Assembly (NCBI GenBank): GCA_018402385.1
Contig: JAGYJA010000007.1
Span: 248,001 to 312,000 of the forward strand
DNA: 64,000 bases
Direction: 5' to 3'
From: Flavobacteriaceae bacterium
GTDB lineage: Bacteria; Bacteroidota; Bacteroidia; Flavobacteriales; Flavobacteriaceae
The position numbers and the translations under genes were made by a program. The notes under the pieces were generated by a model. The model was given only the letters and a program-made list of their open reading frames with translations, made no database searches and was not told where the DNA came from. Below, piece after piece: positions 45,475 to 55,470 of the stretch; within the stretch, counting starts at the first letter, position 1; each line of letters opens with the position of its first letter.

Positions 45475-46536
45475 TCAAAAAACAAAAACTGCTCCTGAAG
45501 AATGATCTCTTTCAGCTCCGGTCACACTTGCCAGACAATTAATTTCTTCTCTCAACTTCAAAACACCCAGCAATCCAAAAACAACTGCTTCTTTGAATTC
45601 GATAAGCTCTTTTGACGGCACCACAAGATTGACTTTCTTGTGACTTTTTACTCTTTTTAGAAGGTAAGAATTATAAGTTCCTCCACCGGTGACCAAAACC
45701 GATGTATTTTCAACAAATAAATTTGCCAGTTGAATGGCAACATGTTCAGTAAAGGTGTGCAAAAGATCTTCTGTAGTTGCCTCAGCTTTTTCCAAAAGTG
45801 GGAAAATATGTTTTTGAACCCATTCCAAACCAAGGGATTTTGGAGGTTGAAGTTTATAAAATTCCAAGGCATTGAGTTCTTCTAATAGCTTAGGAATCAA
45901 ATTTCCATTTGCTGCCAGTTTACCACCTTTATCATAAGGAGCACCAAGTTTTTCAGCCAAAGCATTCAACACGATATTCACCGGACAAATATCAAAGGCG
46001 ATTCGCTGGTTATTTTCTTCGAAAGATACATTAGCAAATCCGCCGAGATTGAGACAGTAGTCATATTCACTGAACAACAAATGATCACCTATGGGAACCA
46101 ACGGTGCTCCTTGCCCGCCTAGAGCCACATCCTGCACCCTAAAGTCGCAAACCACTGTTGTTTTAATGTGTTTTGCCAGTTCCGGTAAGTTTCCAATTTG
46201 AAGAGTAATGCCTTTTTCAGGTTGGTGTAAAATGGTATGGCCGTGAGAGCAAATTGCTTTGGTAGAGTGTATCTCACCTGTACTTTCAACAAAACTATTT
46301 ATAACTCCTCCAAGATACTTAGTGTACTCAACATTTAAAGTCTGTAATTCAGATTTACTAAGATGAATTCCCTTTTGCAATCGTGTTTTCCAAGATTCAG
46401 AATAGGGAATTGTAATTGCCTTATGGATTTCATAGTTCCAGGTATCGCTTTTCGCGAAAGCAACCCAAGCCAAATCAATGCCATCAAGCGAAGTACCACT
46501 CATTACACCTATAACGTTGTAGTTTTTTGACTTCAT
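45475..46536 (-). CDS. anmK: Anhydro-N-acetylmuramic acid kinase
   Basis: Recycles peptidoglycan by phosphorylating and opening 1,6-anhydroMurNAc. The signature is VMSGTSLDGIDLAW at the N-terminus, then CSHGHTILHQP, VCDFRVQDVALGGQGAPLVP, LNLGGFANVSF and VTGGGTYNSYLL. The start is ATG 46536 (MKSKNYNVIGVMSG, 353 residues): the 39 upstream residues in the open frame are not part of the family and run across the divergent promoter. Divergent from the acyl-CoA dehydrogenase gene. A TTCGCGAAAGC palindrome lies inside the gene at about 46446-46462. Confidence 0.93.
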   Translation of the reverse strand: MKSKNYNVIGVMSGTSLDGIDLAWVAFAKSDTWNYEIHKAITIPYSESWKTRLQKGIHLSKSELQTLNVEYTKYLGGVINSFVESTGEIHSTKAICSHGHTILHQPEKGITLQIGNLPELAKHIKTTVVCDFRVQDVALGGQGAPLVPIGDHLLFSEYDYCLNLGGFANVSFEENNQRIAFDICPVNIVLNALAEKLGAPYDKGGKLAANGNLIPKLLEELNALEFYKLQPPKSLGLEWVQKHIFPLLEKAEATTEDLLHTFTEHVAIQLANLFVENTSVLVTGGGTYNSYLLKRVKSHKKVNLVVPSKELIEFKEAVVFGLLGVLKLREEINCLASVTGAERDHSSGAVFVF

Positions 46537-46559
46537 TAGGGTAAAATTAATGGTAATAA

Positions 46560-46590
46560 TTGAAAAAATGGAGGTAAAAAAGTATCTTTG
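46560..46590 (+). promoter_or_regulatory. Promoter of the acyl-CoA dehydrogenase gene
   Basis: TTG at 46560-46562, a 20-bp spacer, and TATCTTTG at 46583-46590: the best match in this window to the complete Bacteroidota promoter (TTG, 17-23 bp, TAnnTTTG). The TTG of the -7 box is the false start at 46588. Confidence 0.65.
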
Positions 46591-46626
46591 TCCACTTTTT
46601 ACAAACACACTTCTAAACACCACACT

Positions 46627-47769
46627 ATGGATTTCAATCTTTCTGAAGAACATCTCATGATTCGCGACGCGGCTCGTGATTTTGCAAAAACCGAATTACT
46701 TCCCGGCGTAATTGAACGCGACAACAAACAAGAATTCCCTGCTGAACAAATCAAAAAAATGGGCGAGCTGGGCTTTATGGGAATGATGGTACCACCTGAA
46801 TATGGCGGAAGTGGTATGGATACAACTTCCTATGTTTTGGCAATGGAAGAAATTTCTAAAATCGATGCTTCAGCCTCTGTAGTGATGTCTGTTAACAATT
46901 CATTAGTGTGTTATGGATTGTATGCTTATGGAACTGAAGAGCAAAAACAAAAATATTTAATACCACTTGCTTCCGGACAAAAACTAGGCGCATTTTGTCT
47001 TTCTGAACCTGAAGCAGGTAGTGATGCCACTTCGCAAAAAACAACTGCCATTGACAATGGCGACCACTATATCATCAACGGTACAAAAAACTGGATAACC
47101 AACGGTGGCAATGCTGATATTTACCTGGTTATTGCGCAAACAGACAAAGAGAAAAAACACCGTGGTATCAATGCCTTTATTCTTGAAAAAGGAATGCCCG
47201 GTTTTGAAATTGGACCCAAAGAAGATAAATTGGGCATTCGCGGAAGCGACACCCACACATTGAACTTCAACGATGTAAAAGTACCTAAAGAAAACCGCAT
47301 TGGTGAAGACGGATTTGGGTTTACCTTTGCTATGAAAACTTTATCGGGTGGGCGTATTGGAATTGCAGCCCAAGCTTTGGGAATTGCCAGTGGAGCTTAT
47401 GAAATGGCAAGAGATTATTCAAAAATCAGAAAAGCCTTTGGGACTGAAATTTGCAACCACCAGGCCATTGCCTTTAAGCTGGCCGATATGCTTGTAGAAA
47501 TTGAATGTGCAAGACATTTGGTAATGAAAGCAGCCTGGGAAAAAGACAACGGATTGAATTATGATATGAGCGGTGCAATGGCAAAATTGAAAGCCTCTGA
47601 AGTCGCTATGAAAGTTGCTGTAGAAGCGGTGCAAGTGCACGGCGGTAACGGTTATGTGAAAGAATATCACGTGGAACGCCTTATGCGTGATGCTAAAATC
47701 ACACAGATTTATGAAGGAACGAGTGAGATACAGAAAATTGTGATTTCGAGGGGTTTACTTAAAGATTAG
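46627..47769 (+). CDS. Acyl-CoA dehydrogenase
   Basis: FAD enzyme of fatty acid or branched-chain acyl-CoA oxidation, 380 residues. It has GAFCLSEPEAGSDA, FAD contact NGTKNWITNGG, KLGIRGSDTH, and the catalytic glutamate region IYEGTSEIQKIVISRGLL. It is close to short-chain/butyryl-CoA dehydrogenases, although chain length is not readable. The start is ATG 46627 (MDFNLSEEHLMIRD); the 13 upstream residues of the open frame derive from promoter DNA. A terminator at 47818-47858 separates it from the convergent porin gene. Confidence 0.94.
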   Translation: MDFNLSEEHLMIRDAARDFAKTELLPGVIERDNKQEFPAEQIKKMGELGFMGMMVPPEYGGSGMDTTSYVLAMEEISKIDASASVVMSVNNSLVCYGLYAYGTEEQKQKYLIPLASGQKLGAFCLSEPEAGSDATSQKTTAIDNGDHYIINGTKNWITNGGNADIYLVIAQTDKEKKHRGINAFILEKGMPGFEIGPKEDKLGIRGSDTHTLNFNDVKVPKENRIGEDGFGFTFAMKTLSGGRIGIAAQALGIASGAYEMARDYSKIRKAFGTEICNHQAIAFKLADMLVEIECARHLVMKAAWEKDNGLNYDMSGAMAKLKASEVAMKVAVEAVQVHGGNGYVKEYHVERLMRDAKITQIYEGTSEIQKIVISRGLLKD

Positions 47770-47817
47770 TTCTCAAATTACATGTGCCAAATTTTTTAAC
47801 AAAATCTAAAAAAGAAG

Positions 47818-47858
47818 CACCAAATTCCAAATACAGATTCTGGAATTTGGTGTTTTTT
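47818..47858. terminator. Bidirectional terminator
   Basis: CACCAAATTCC and GGAATTTGGTG form an 11-bp stem followed by TTTTTT, between two convergent genes. Confidence 0.8.
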
Positions 47859-47875
47859 GTTTGGTGCTATATTAG

Positions 47876-49840
47876 TTACATAAAGAAATTCCAAACCAAC
47901 CCAAAACGCACTTTGGCATCCCTGAAAGGATGCCCGGGGGCTGAGAAATAATTGTTTTGAGAACCGAACAAAGAATTAAAATGTTCCCATTTAATATAAA
48001 TTCTGGTTTGGCTTATTTTTGCATTTACAAATAAATCGAGCATAGGGAAATCCCCAAATTCTTGGTTATTCTGCACATAAAATTCAGCTAAAACCGGGTC
48101 ATACCCATTCATCTCATAAGAAGTGAAATACTTTCCGGTGATGCCTGTTTGGAGATACAATGCATTTCTGAAAAAGCTATTTGAATAATATAGACTTGCC
48201 CGCCCTAAAAGCTCAGGTGCCTTAAACACATCCTGCCCCTCAAGTATGTTTTGATAAGTAACTTGTGCATTGAGAGAAAAATTACCATAATCAAATTGTC
48301 TTTTTGCTTCCAATTTTAAATAATTGACAGTTTCGTTATATTGAAAAGGGGTTGTGGTGGTGTCTGTCTCTGTGCGACTAAAATATGTGTAATCCTGAAT
48401 TCCTGTAAAACTCACAGAAGCGTCCAAGAATTTTTTAGAGAAAACCTCAAATTGAAGATGTTGGGTTTTTATGTTCTTTAAACTATTCTGCCAATTGTAA
48501 TTCACATAATCACTCTGGTATAACTGAAAGTGAAAATCGGGTGCGACAGAGTTGATATGAACCGTTGCTTTGGCTTTGTTGTCATCATCTAATTCAAAAG
48601 ATGCACTCCCTAAAATATAATTTCCATCATAGGTGCCAGAGATATTAAGTGCCGCTTTTCCATAAAGTTCAAAGCCTCGATATTGCTTTTGATAAGAAGC
48701 ACCTGCATCAACAACAGTTCCTTTTAGTCGATTTGTGATGCGTTCATTTTCAAGAATTAATACACTATTATAGCCATAATTAAAGTCAGTATATCCAATT
48801 GAAACTCTAAGGTTTCCCAGCAGGTTGTTACTAAAGTTTGCATACCCTTGTGTATAAAATTCTTCAAGAGTCACCCGGTCTTTTAAGTTTTGAAATGCAT
48901 AAGAGGGTCCAAATTCATCAAAAGGGTTTTCTTGTTCAAACCGATAAAATTTATCTTCAAAACTAATGATGTTCCCCAGCTTTAAGGAGGTGTATGACAA
49001 AGAGTCTTTATAATTAATCAGTGCATATTCTTGTTCAAGGTGGAAACGCTTTCCTTTTAAAATATTTTCGGCATCTTCAAAATTCACTTCCAGCCTTCCA
49101 CGATCTTTAAAATCATCTGTATTGTTGATGAAAAATGGAATAAAATCTGGTTTTAAACCTCCGTTTTCCTGATTGAGTAAATCCTGAAAAACAATGTGCG
49201 CCCGCAGATTATATCGATTGTTTTTAGTTTTATAATTAGTAGTGAACCGAAAGTTGCCAGTGCTTGCTAATGTGTTTTGGTAATTACCCAATGAACGCAC
49301 CCCTTTGTATGCAATAGAAAAATTAAACTGCTCTGATGTATTTATGGTAAAAAAGGCATCGAGTTGCTGTCCTTGTTCAAATGTTGTTTTAAAGTAAAGT
49401 TCGGTGAGTGGTGTGGGCACATGAAAATAATTGATGTCTTCTATTTCCATAAAATTAAAATGGCGTGCTCTTGCTCCCATCCTGGGTTTTAACCGTAGCT
49501 CACTAAAATCATAAGCAAGAGTATTATAAGTTTGACCCACATTCGCAAATGGCATCAAATGATAATCATCTTCTCTTAAATAATTGTATTTATAATCTTT
49601 AAAAATGGTGAGTGTGGTATCAAGAATTGTAGTGTCTCGCTCGTGAGAAATAATTTTATATTCAGAAATCGGTGGCTTTTCACCTTCAAAGTTTACATTG
49701 GTATCACCCATTGCCGGTCGATCATCATTTCCGGTATTTGTTGGAAAATTTTGTTGCTGAATAAAAGGCTGGTCTCTATCTTGTGAAAAAAGCATGGATG
49801 TACTTAAGGATAGCAATAAAAGTACAATTGAGTTTTTCAT
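47876..49840 (-). CDS. Putative porin (Porin_10-like outer-membrane barrel)
   Basis: A 654-residue outer-membrane protein with signal peptide MKNSIVLLLLSLSTSMLFSQ. A conserved early block DYHLMPFANVGQTYNTLAYDF is followed by many amphipathic strands, and the protein ends AKVRFGLVWNFFM with a C-terminal aromatic, as in outer-membrane barrels. It resembles the Bacteroidota family of putative porins (Porin_10). Transport specificity is unknown. It stands alone, divergent from rnhB. Confidence 0.8.
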   Translation of the reverse strand: MKNSIVLLLLSLSTSMLFSQDRDQPFIQQQNFPTNTGNDDRPAMGDTNVNFEGEKPPISEYKIISHERDTTILDTTLTIFKDYKYNYLREDDYHLMPFANVGQTYNTLAYDFSELRLKPRMGARARHFNFMEIEDINYFHVPTPLTELYFKTTFEQGQQLDAFFTINTSEQFNFSIAYKGVRSLGNYQNTLASTGNFRFTTNYKTKNNRYNLRAHIVFQDLLNQENGGLKPDFIPFFINNTDDFKDRGRLEVNFEDAENILKGKRFHLEQEYALINYKDSLSYTSLKLGNIISFEDKFYRFEQENPFDEFGPSYAFQNLKDRVTLEEFYTQGYANFSNNLLGNLRVSIGYTDFNYGYNSVLILENERITNRLKGTVVDAGASYQKQYRGFELYGKAALNISGTYDGNYILGSASFELDDDNKAKATVHINSVAPDFHFQLYQSDYVNYNWQNSLKNIKTQHLQFEVFSKKFLDASVSFTGIQDYTYFSRTETDTTTTPFQYNETVNYLKLEAKRQFDYGNFSLNAQVTYQNILEGQDVFKAPELLGRASLYYSNSFFRNALYLQTGITGKYFTSYEMNGYDPVLAEFYVQNNQEFGDFPMLDLFVNAKISQTRIYIKWEHFNSLFGSQNNYFSAPGHPFRDAKVRFGLVWNFFM

Positions 49841-49916
49841 TCGGAAATCGTATCTTGAAAAGTTTAAGATGACAAAGTTATTTATTTTAACGCAAAACCG
49901 TACTTTTAATTTTTAA

Positions 49917-50516
49917 ATGTTGCAATTAAAAATTCACAACGACAAACTGGAATGTGGTACCGACGAGGCCGGAAGGGGTTGTCTTGCCGGTCCTGTAACT
50001 GCTGCTGCTGTTATTTTGCCTGATGATTTTGTAAATACATTGCTCAATGACAGTAAACAACTTTCGCTTTTAAAGCGAAATAATCTAAAACCCCTCATCG
50101 AGCAGGAAGCTATTGCTTTTTGTGTTTCACATGTAATGATGGAAGAAATTGATAAAATCAACATCCTTCAGGCGTCCATAACCGGTATGCACCGTTCCAT
50201 TGCCTCTCTTAAAGTCAAACCTGATTTTATAGCAGTTGACGGAAATAAATTCAGGAATTTTGAAAACATTCCTCATCAATGTGTGGTGAAGGGTGATGCT
50301 AAATATTTACATATTGCTGCGGCATCAGTATTAGCAAAAACCTATCGGGATGCTTTTATGGAAAATATTCATAATGAATACCCCATGTACAATTGGAAAC
50401 AAAATAAAGGCTATCCTACAAAAGAGCACCGCGAAGCCATTAAAAAATACGGGGTCACTAAATACCACCGAAAAAGTTTTAAGCTCTTACCGGAGCAGTT
50501 GGAGATTGATTTTTAA
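49917..50516 (+). CDS. rnhB: Ribonuclease HII
   Basis: Removes ribonucleotides from DNA. The 199-residue enzyme has [20 protein letters not shown] with the catalytic Asp-Glu, the third acidic residue in FIAVDGNKF, and [10 protein letters not shown]. Intact. A TTCGCTTTTAAAGCGAA palindrome lies inside the gene at 50063-50079 and codes for LSLLKRNN. Confidence 0.96.
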   Translation: MLQLKIHNDKLECGTDEAGRGCLAGPVTAAAVILPDDFVNTLLNDSKQLSLLKRNNLKPLIEQEAIAFCVSHVMMEEIDKINILQASITGMHRSIASLKVKPDFIAVDGNKFRNFENIPHQCVVKGDAKYLHIAAASVLAKTYRDAFMENIHNEYPMYNWKQNKGYPTKEHREAIKKYGVTKYHRKSFKLLPEQLEIDF

Positions 50517-50554
50517 TTCATTTCTGAAATATAAAATCTCTTAACCTTAATAAC

Positions 50555-50562
50555 TATATTTG
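50555..50562 (+). promoter_or_regulatory. -7 box of the large lipoprotein gene
   Basis: TATATTTG, 19 bp upstream of the ATG at 50582, so this gene need not depend on the rnhB promoter. Confidence 0.45.
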
Positions 50563-50581
50563 CATTAAACCTCAATGAAAA

Positions 50582-53053
50582 ATGAAAAACGTTTGCTTAC
50601 TTCTTGTATTTCTAATAATAACTAGTTGTAGTTCTGAAAAAGAGAAGGCAGGCGTCTTAAGCCATTACATCCCTGATGACACCTCATTTCTAATAAGCAG
50701 CACCAATTTTTCAACTCTTTCATCAGACATAAAAAACAACAGTTTTCTTGCGGCATTTTCTAAAATGCCTATTTACAGCTTTTTTTCAGACAACTTAGAG
50801 TTTTCCCGCTACTTGAATCCTGTTTCAGAAGTATTGATAAGTGCTTCATCAGAAAATGACAGTATCCACCACCTCACCATCATAACGCGTCAACATCCAG
50901 GACTTTTTGAGCTGGACTCAATCCCTGAGAAAACACTTGAAACATTGAATTATGAGGATATTTCGCTGCAACGATTAACGCTCAGCAAAGGCATTGTTTT
51001 TACTACTATGGTCGATAGTGTTTTTATTGCAAGTAGTTCACAAAAAATACTGGAATCTATTTTGCTAAAGCGAAAAAACAAAAAACTAAAACCTCTAAGC
51101 CCTGAATTTGAAAGCGCATATAGCACACTTGGAGCGCAAGACATCTCAATAATGGTGAATGGAGAACGTTTTACTGAGTTATTTCATAGAGCTTTTCCAA
51201 AAACAGAAAAACTTCCACATTTTGCCTCCTGGGTTTCTCTGGATGCAGAAGTGCAACCCGGCTTATTAAAAGTAAATGGTATAGCCTTGGCTCAAGATAC
51301 CATTCCACAATTATTGAATATTTTCAAAGGAACCCACCCGCAGAAAAATTTACTTGCAATGGTCACACCTCCATCAGCCTCGGGTTTTGTTTCATTTACT
51401 TATGATGACTTTGATATCATTCAAACCAATCTTCAAGCTTTTCAACAAAAAAATGACACTTTAATTGATTATTCTGATTTGTTTACATACTTAAATGAAA
51501 TTGGTGTCATATCAAAAGGTTCAGAAAAAATTGTTGGCTTGCACGCGATGAGTGGAACTATAACAAAAGATTTTTTTGAACCCCTTCTTGAAAATAATTC
51601 TGAATTTAGAGAAATTCCAATAAAAAAATTAAAAGACAGTGCACTATTTAAAAACAAATTTTACCCTTTGATTACTTCCACTCCAAAATATGCTGCACAA
51701 CTGGAAGACTTTTTTATTTTCGGCGAGAGCCCTTCTTCACTTGAAGAAATTATTACCCATTTTTTGAATGAAACCACCCTGGGAAATTTACCTTATTATA
51801 AAGAACACATGTCACAGTTGAGCAGTGAAAGCTCCATATTGCTCATGGGAATTTTACCCAATTTAAAAGATCAAATCGCTGAAAGAGTAACGAGCTCTAA
51901 CAGTCAAAAAGTAAGCGATTTAAAAATGGGAAGCCATCGTTTATTAGCACTTCAATTTGTTTATGATAGTCATTTTGCTCACGTTAATGGGGCTGTATTG
52001 GAGACTCAAGCACAAAGCCGTGGAACAGGTGTTTCCCAACTTTTTGCCATCAATATTGAAAATGAACTGTTGAGCAGGCCTCAATTTTTTTCAAATCATA
52101 TAACAAAAGGAAAAGACATTGTGGTACAGGATGTAGCAAACAAGCTCCACCTAATTAGTGCACAAGGAAGAGTCCAATGGAGCAAACAACTGGATGGTCC
52201 CATCTTAGGAGATATTCAAGAAGTTGATTTGTTGCGCAATGGCAGAATTCAAATGGCATTTGCAACAAAAAACACTTTTTATATTTTGGATAGAAATGGT
52301 AAAGAGGTGAATCCATTTCCTTTAAAATTCAATGATGATATCACCCAGCCGCTAGCTATTTTTGATTATGACTCAAACAGAAACTATCGATTTGTGATTA
52401 CTCAAGGAAGAGACATCTTAATGTATGATTCAAAAGGTAAAACGGTAAGTGGTTTTATATTCAATAAGGCAGATTCTAAAGTCATATTACCTCCCAAACA
52501 CATACGAATTTCAAACAAAGATTATATACTCATTGCTGAGGAAAATGGAAAACTCAATATCCTTCACAGAACCGGTAAGATAAGGGTTGGTGTTAATTCT
52601 AAGTTTGATTTCGGCGAAAGCCAAATCTATTCAGAAGATGCTGATTTTGTATTTTTAACATCAAAAGACCACAAAATCTCAATAGACCAAAGTGGTAAGG
52701 TATCTAGCCAAAATCTGGGTTCTTCATCTAAAAATGTAGTTTGGGAGCTATCCGGAAATACAAAGGTCACTTTAGATGACAATATTTTGCGCATCAACAA
52801 TCAAAAAGTAGAATTGCCATTTGGACTTTATACTACCCCCAAGATTTCTCTCAGCAATCGGCGTATTTTGATTTCAATCACTGATTTACAACAACAACGC
52901 ACTTATGTTTATAATTCGCTTGGCGAATTGCTTTCAAACTTTCCTGTTTATGGAACATCCAGTATGGAACTGGGTGATGCAACTAATAATGGCAGACCCA
53001 ATGGCGTTGTGATGGGTGGATCAAAAGAGGTAGTGCTTTATGAGGTAAATTAA
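50582..53053 (+). CDS. Large lipoprotein of unknown function with C-terminal propeller-like repeats
   Basis: An 823-residue lipoprotein: signal MKNVCLLLVFLIITSC with Cys16 in the lipobox. The first about 470 residues carry mixed, DUF3352-like text with no clear catalytic motif. From about residue 490 there are PQQ/WD-like repeats (VVQDVANKLHLISAQGRVQW, FYILDRNGKEVNPFP, ILMYDSKGKTVSGF, LNILHRTGKIRVG), suggesting a beta-propeller. It follows rnhB by 65 bp with its own promoter box. I do not recognise a function; an envelope-located scaffold or binding role is plausible. Confidence 0.75.
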   Translation: MKNVCLLLVFLIITSCSSEKEKAGVLSHYIPDDTSFLISSTNFSTLSSDIKNNSFLAAFSKMPIYSFFSDNLEFSRYLNPVSEVLISASSENDSIHHLTIITRQHPGLFELDSIPEKTLETLNYEDISLQRLTLSKGIVFTTMVDSVFIASSSQKILESILLKRKNKKLKPLSPEFESAYSTLGAQDISIMVNGERFTELFHRAFPKTEKLPHFASWVSLDAEVQPGLLKVNGIALAQDTIPQLLNIFKGTHPQKNLLAMVTPPSASGFVSFTYDDFDIIQTNLQAFQQKNDTLIDYSDLFTYLNEIGVISKGSEKIVGLHAMSGTITKDFFEPLLENNSEFREIPIKKLKDSALFKNKFYPLITSTPKYAAQLEDFFIFGESPSSLEEIITHFLNETTLGNLPYYKEHMSQLSSESSILLMGILPNLKDQIAERVTSSNSQKVSDLKMGSHRLLALQFVYDSHFAHVNGAVLETQAQSRGTGVSQLFAINIENELLSRPQFFSNHITKGKDIVVQDVANKLHLISAQGRVQWSKQLDGPILGDIQEVDLLRNGRIQMAFATKNTFYILDRNGKEVNPFPLKFNDDITQPLAIFDYDSNRNYRFVITQGRDILMYDSKGKTVSGFIFNKADSKVILPPKHIRISNKDYILIAEENGKLNILHRTGKIRVGVNSKFDFGESQIYSEDADFVFLTSKDHKISIDQSGKVSSQNLGSSSKNVVWELSGNTKVTLDDNILRINNQKVELPFGLYTTPKISLSNRRILISITDLQQQRTYVYNSLGELLSNFPVYGTSSMELGDATNNGRPNGVVMGGSKEVVLYEVN

Positions 53054-53080
53054 TAAAAATGCGTTTTGTAAAGTCCATTT

Positions 53081-53698
53081 TTATGTATCAATTTCATTTG
53101 ACTTTTTCTTCTTAAAAAAGCGAAACACTTTAAAACTCCCAATAAAAAGTACCAACACCAAAATAAAAGCAAGGATTGGCAAAACAAAAGAAAAGATAGT
53201 CATCAATACTGACGCTCCCGTCTCTGTTGTTGAAACCACAGAATTACCCAATCCTGCAGTAGTTCCTGTAGAAGCCGCCCTTGCAGTTGCCATTGTTCCA
53301 CCAATTAATGATGCTGTGCCGCCTCCTGCAATTATAGCCAGTGTCCATACAACTACCTCTGGCAGTTCAACCAGTTGAGATGCTACCATAATTGTGCCTG
53401 CAATTCCTGCAAGTGGCACTGCAATTGTATCGAGAAGATTGTCAACAAATGGAATATAATATGCAAAGATTTCAACTAGTGTTGCTACGCCAAAAATCAC
53501 TAAAGCCGATGTACTACCTACCCAACTAAAAGATTCTGACAAAAGACCTAAACCCAAATAATCCCCCAAGTTAAAATGTATGACCAAACTAAGTGCAAAC
53601 AATGGCAAAAAAACCCGAAAGCCTGAAGCAGCAGCAAGACCAATTCCTAAAAAGAGTCCTAATAGAGTAGTCGAAATGTCTAAACTTAAAATATCCAT
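53081..53698 (-). CDS. DUF4126 domain-containing membrane protein
   Basis: A 205-residue protein with four to five hydrophobic segments, starting in LGLFLGIGLAAASGFRVFLPL, which is typical of DUF4126. The glycine-rich GGGTASLIGGTMATARAASTG segment and the C-terminal KKKSNEIDT tail are cytosolic. Function unknown. It lies 15 bp downstream of lipB on the same strand. Confidence 0.8.
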   Translation of the reverse strand: MDILSLDISTTLLGLFLGIGLAAASGFRVFLPLFALSLVIHFNLGDYLGLGLLSESFSWVGSTSALVIFGVATLVEIFAYYIPFVDNLLDTIAVPLAGIAGTIMVASQLVELPEVVVWTLAIIAGGGTASLIGGTMATARAASTGTTAGLGNSVVSTTETGASVLMTIFSFVLPILAFILVLVLFIGSFKVFRFFKKKKSNEIDT

Positions 53699-53713
53699 AA
53701 TTTTGAATTATTT

Positions 53714-54442
53714 TCAATCTATCAAAATCTTATTTTGTTTTTCTTTCATGATTTTGGCCTCAAAAAGTAATGTGAAGTGTTTGATCAATTTTTGCTTAAC
53801 TTCTTCCATAGAAACAGTTGCTACTCCAAGTTCTACATTCAATGAAGTGACCGCTTTTTCCTTAATTCCACAAGGAATGATATTGTCAAAATAGCCCAGG
53901 TTTGCATTCACATTAAATGCAAAACCGTGCATTGTCACCCATCGACTGGAACGCACACCCAAGGCACAAATTTTTCGTGCAAACGGTGTGCCCACATCAA
54001 GCCAAACTCCGGTTTCTCCCGGCGAACGTTCCGCCTCAATGTTGTATTCTTTGAGTGTTAAAATCACCATTTCCTCTAAGAATCGCAGGTATTTGTGAAT
54101 GTCTGAAAAAAAGTTTTCTAAATCTAAAATCGGATAACCCACCACTTGACCCGGCCCGTGATAAGTAATATCACCTCCTCGATTGATTTTGTAAAAAGTA
54201 GCATTTTTTTCAATAAGTTGTTCCTCATCCAAAAGCAAATTATCCATATCACCACTTTTACCTAAGGTATATACATGAGGGTGCTCTACAAAAAGAAAAT
54301 AGTTTTGAGTTTCTAAACCGGAATTTTCTCTACGGTTCTTGACTTTAGTATCAATAATAGATTGAAATAGAACTTCCTGATAGTCCCAGGTTTCTTTATA
54401 ATCTCTTGAACCTAAATCCTGAAGGGTAATATTTTTATTCAT
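53714..54442 (-). CDS. lipB: Octanoyltransferase LipB
   Basis: Transfers octanoyl groups from ACP to lipoyl domains, such as those of the aceF product in this window. RGGDITYHGPGQVVGYPI is the signature; the catalytic Lys is in RKICALGVRSSRWVTMHG and the catalytic Cys in NIIPCGI. 242 residues, intact. ATG at 54442. Confidence 0.95.
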   Translation of the reverse strand: MNKNITLQDLGSRDYKETWDYQEVLFQSIIDTKVKNRRENSGLETQNYFLFVEHPHVYTLGKSGDMDNLLLDEEQLIEKNATFYKINRGGDITYHGPGQVVGYPILDLENFFSDIHKYLRFLEEMVILTLKEYNIEAERSPGETGVWLDVGTPFARKICALGVRSSRWVTMHGFAFNVNANLGYFDNIIPCGIKEKAVTSLNVELGVATVSMEEVKQKLIKHFTLLFEAKIMKEKQNKILID

Positions 54443-54486
54443 TTTACAAAGGTACAGCAGTTTTGAGACTTGAACTGTTAGAAAAT

Positions 54487-54524
54487 AAAAAAAGGCTTTG
54501 AATAATCTACAAAACCTTTTTTTA
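54487..54524 (-). terminator. Terminator of the 54543-55358 lipoprotein gene
   Basis: AAAAAAAGG(C)TTTG and CAAAACCTTTTTTT stem with U-tract on the minus strand, 19 bp after the stop. Confidence 0.7.
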
Positions 54525-54542
54525 TTTCGTTGAATATTAGTG

Positions 54543-55358
54543 CTAAAGTAATATGATAAATTGTTGCCCGTTGAAGAAGAGTGTTACAATATTGTCACAC
54601 TCACCCTCTCCATAATCCAGCGATGCACTCAATCCATTTTGTTGGATATCAATAACACCACTCACTAAATAGGCACAATTTGTTCTTTTAACGAGTGTTT
54701 CAACCACCACACCACTTCTGGTAAATCCATTAGAAAAGGTTGTGTTCCAGTTTCCGTTAATATGAAAAACATTATCTAACCAGCTTCCGGAACCAACACC
54801 CTCAACCCATTCAGCAATTCTTAATCCGGTTCTTGTTGCTGTAACTGTTGATTGAGGAAAGCCCACAGTGATCGTTTCATTTACAGTTGATTGCGGAAAC
54901 CCATTTTGATTTTCTAACAATCTTTCAATTTCACCACCACCACTTACAGGATGTTCATTGTAAGTGAAATTATCAAAAGTATAATCTATGAGCCGCATAT
55001 TGTTTACTATGGGACCATAAGAAAGTAAAATTTTTCCCGTGACAAAAGCACCATCAGGCAGCGTACATCCTTCTCCAAAATCAATTTCAAGTTGAATAGT
55101 CTCGCCAGTCTGCGAAATTGAAATGGTGGCACACGGTGGGAAAAAACTATTTGAACGTCCTTCCTCTTCTTCAATGTAAGCAATTTCCATGATATTAAGA
55201 GTGCCTTCAAAAACCAAATCCACTTGTGCAGCCATCTTGTTATCCTCTTGTGAGAATTCAACTTCTTCAACGGTTTCTTCATCACTGCTACAAGAAAAAA
55301 ACAAGAGTGAAAAGCAAAGTAAGTATGCATAACCGGGTTTAAAAATTGATAAGTCCAT
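54543..55358 (-). CDS. Hypothetical lipoprotein
   Basis: A 271-residue protein with a lipoprotein signal (YLLCFSLLFFSC) followed by an acidic linker (SSDEETVEEVEFSQED). The mature part is beta-rich, with an internal direct repeat GFPQSTVNET / GFPQSTVTAT around residues 150-170 that may be a local duplication. No known domain is recognised. It is on the same strand upstream of lipB but separated by a terminator, and divergent from rpsO. Confidence 0.75.
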   Translation of the reverse strand: MDLSIFKPGYAYLLCFSLLFFSCSSDEETVEEVEFSQEDNKMAAQVDLVFEGTLNIMEIAYIEEEEGRSNSFFPPCATISISQTGETIQLEIDFGEGCTLPDGAFVTGKILLSYGPIVNNMRLIDYTFDNFTYNEHPVSGGGEIERLLENQNGFPQSTVNETITVGFPQSTVTATRTGLRIAEWVEGVGSGSWLDNVFHINGNWNTTFSNGFTRSGVVVETLVKRTNCAYLVSGVIDIQQNGLSASLDYGEGECDNIVTLFFNGQQFIILL

Positions 55359-55455
55359 ACTATTTTTTGTTTAGAGTTATTACACTAAAACTGAAAATCA
55401 TCCATTTTATTGCAAAATAACTCTTAGAAAGCTTAATTAAACAAATATATTTTAT

Positions 55456-55463
55456 TAATTTTG
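55456..55463 (+). promoter_or_regulatory. -7 box of rpsO
   Basis: TAATTTTG, 56 bp upstream of the rpsO ATG. The leader contains the hairpin at 55471-55487. Confidence 0.5.
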
Positions 55464-55470
55464 CCGACTG

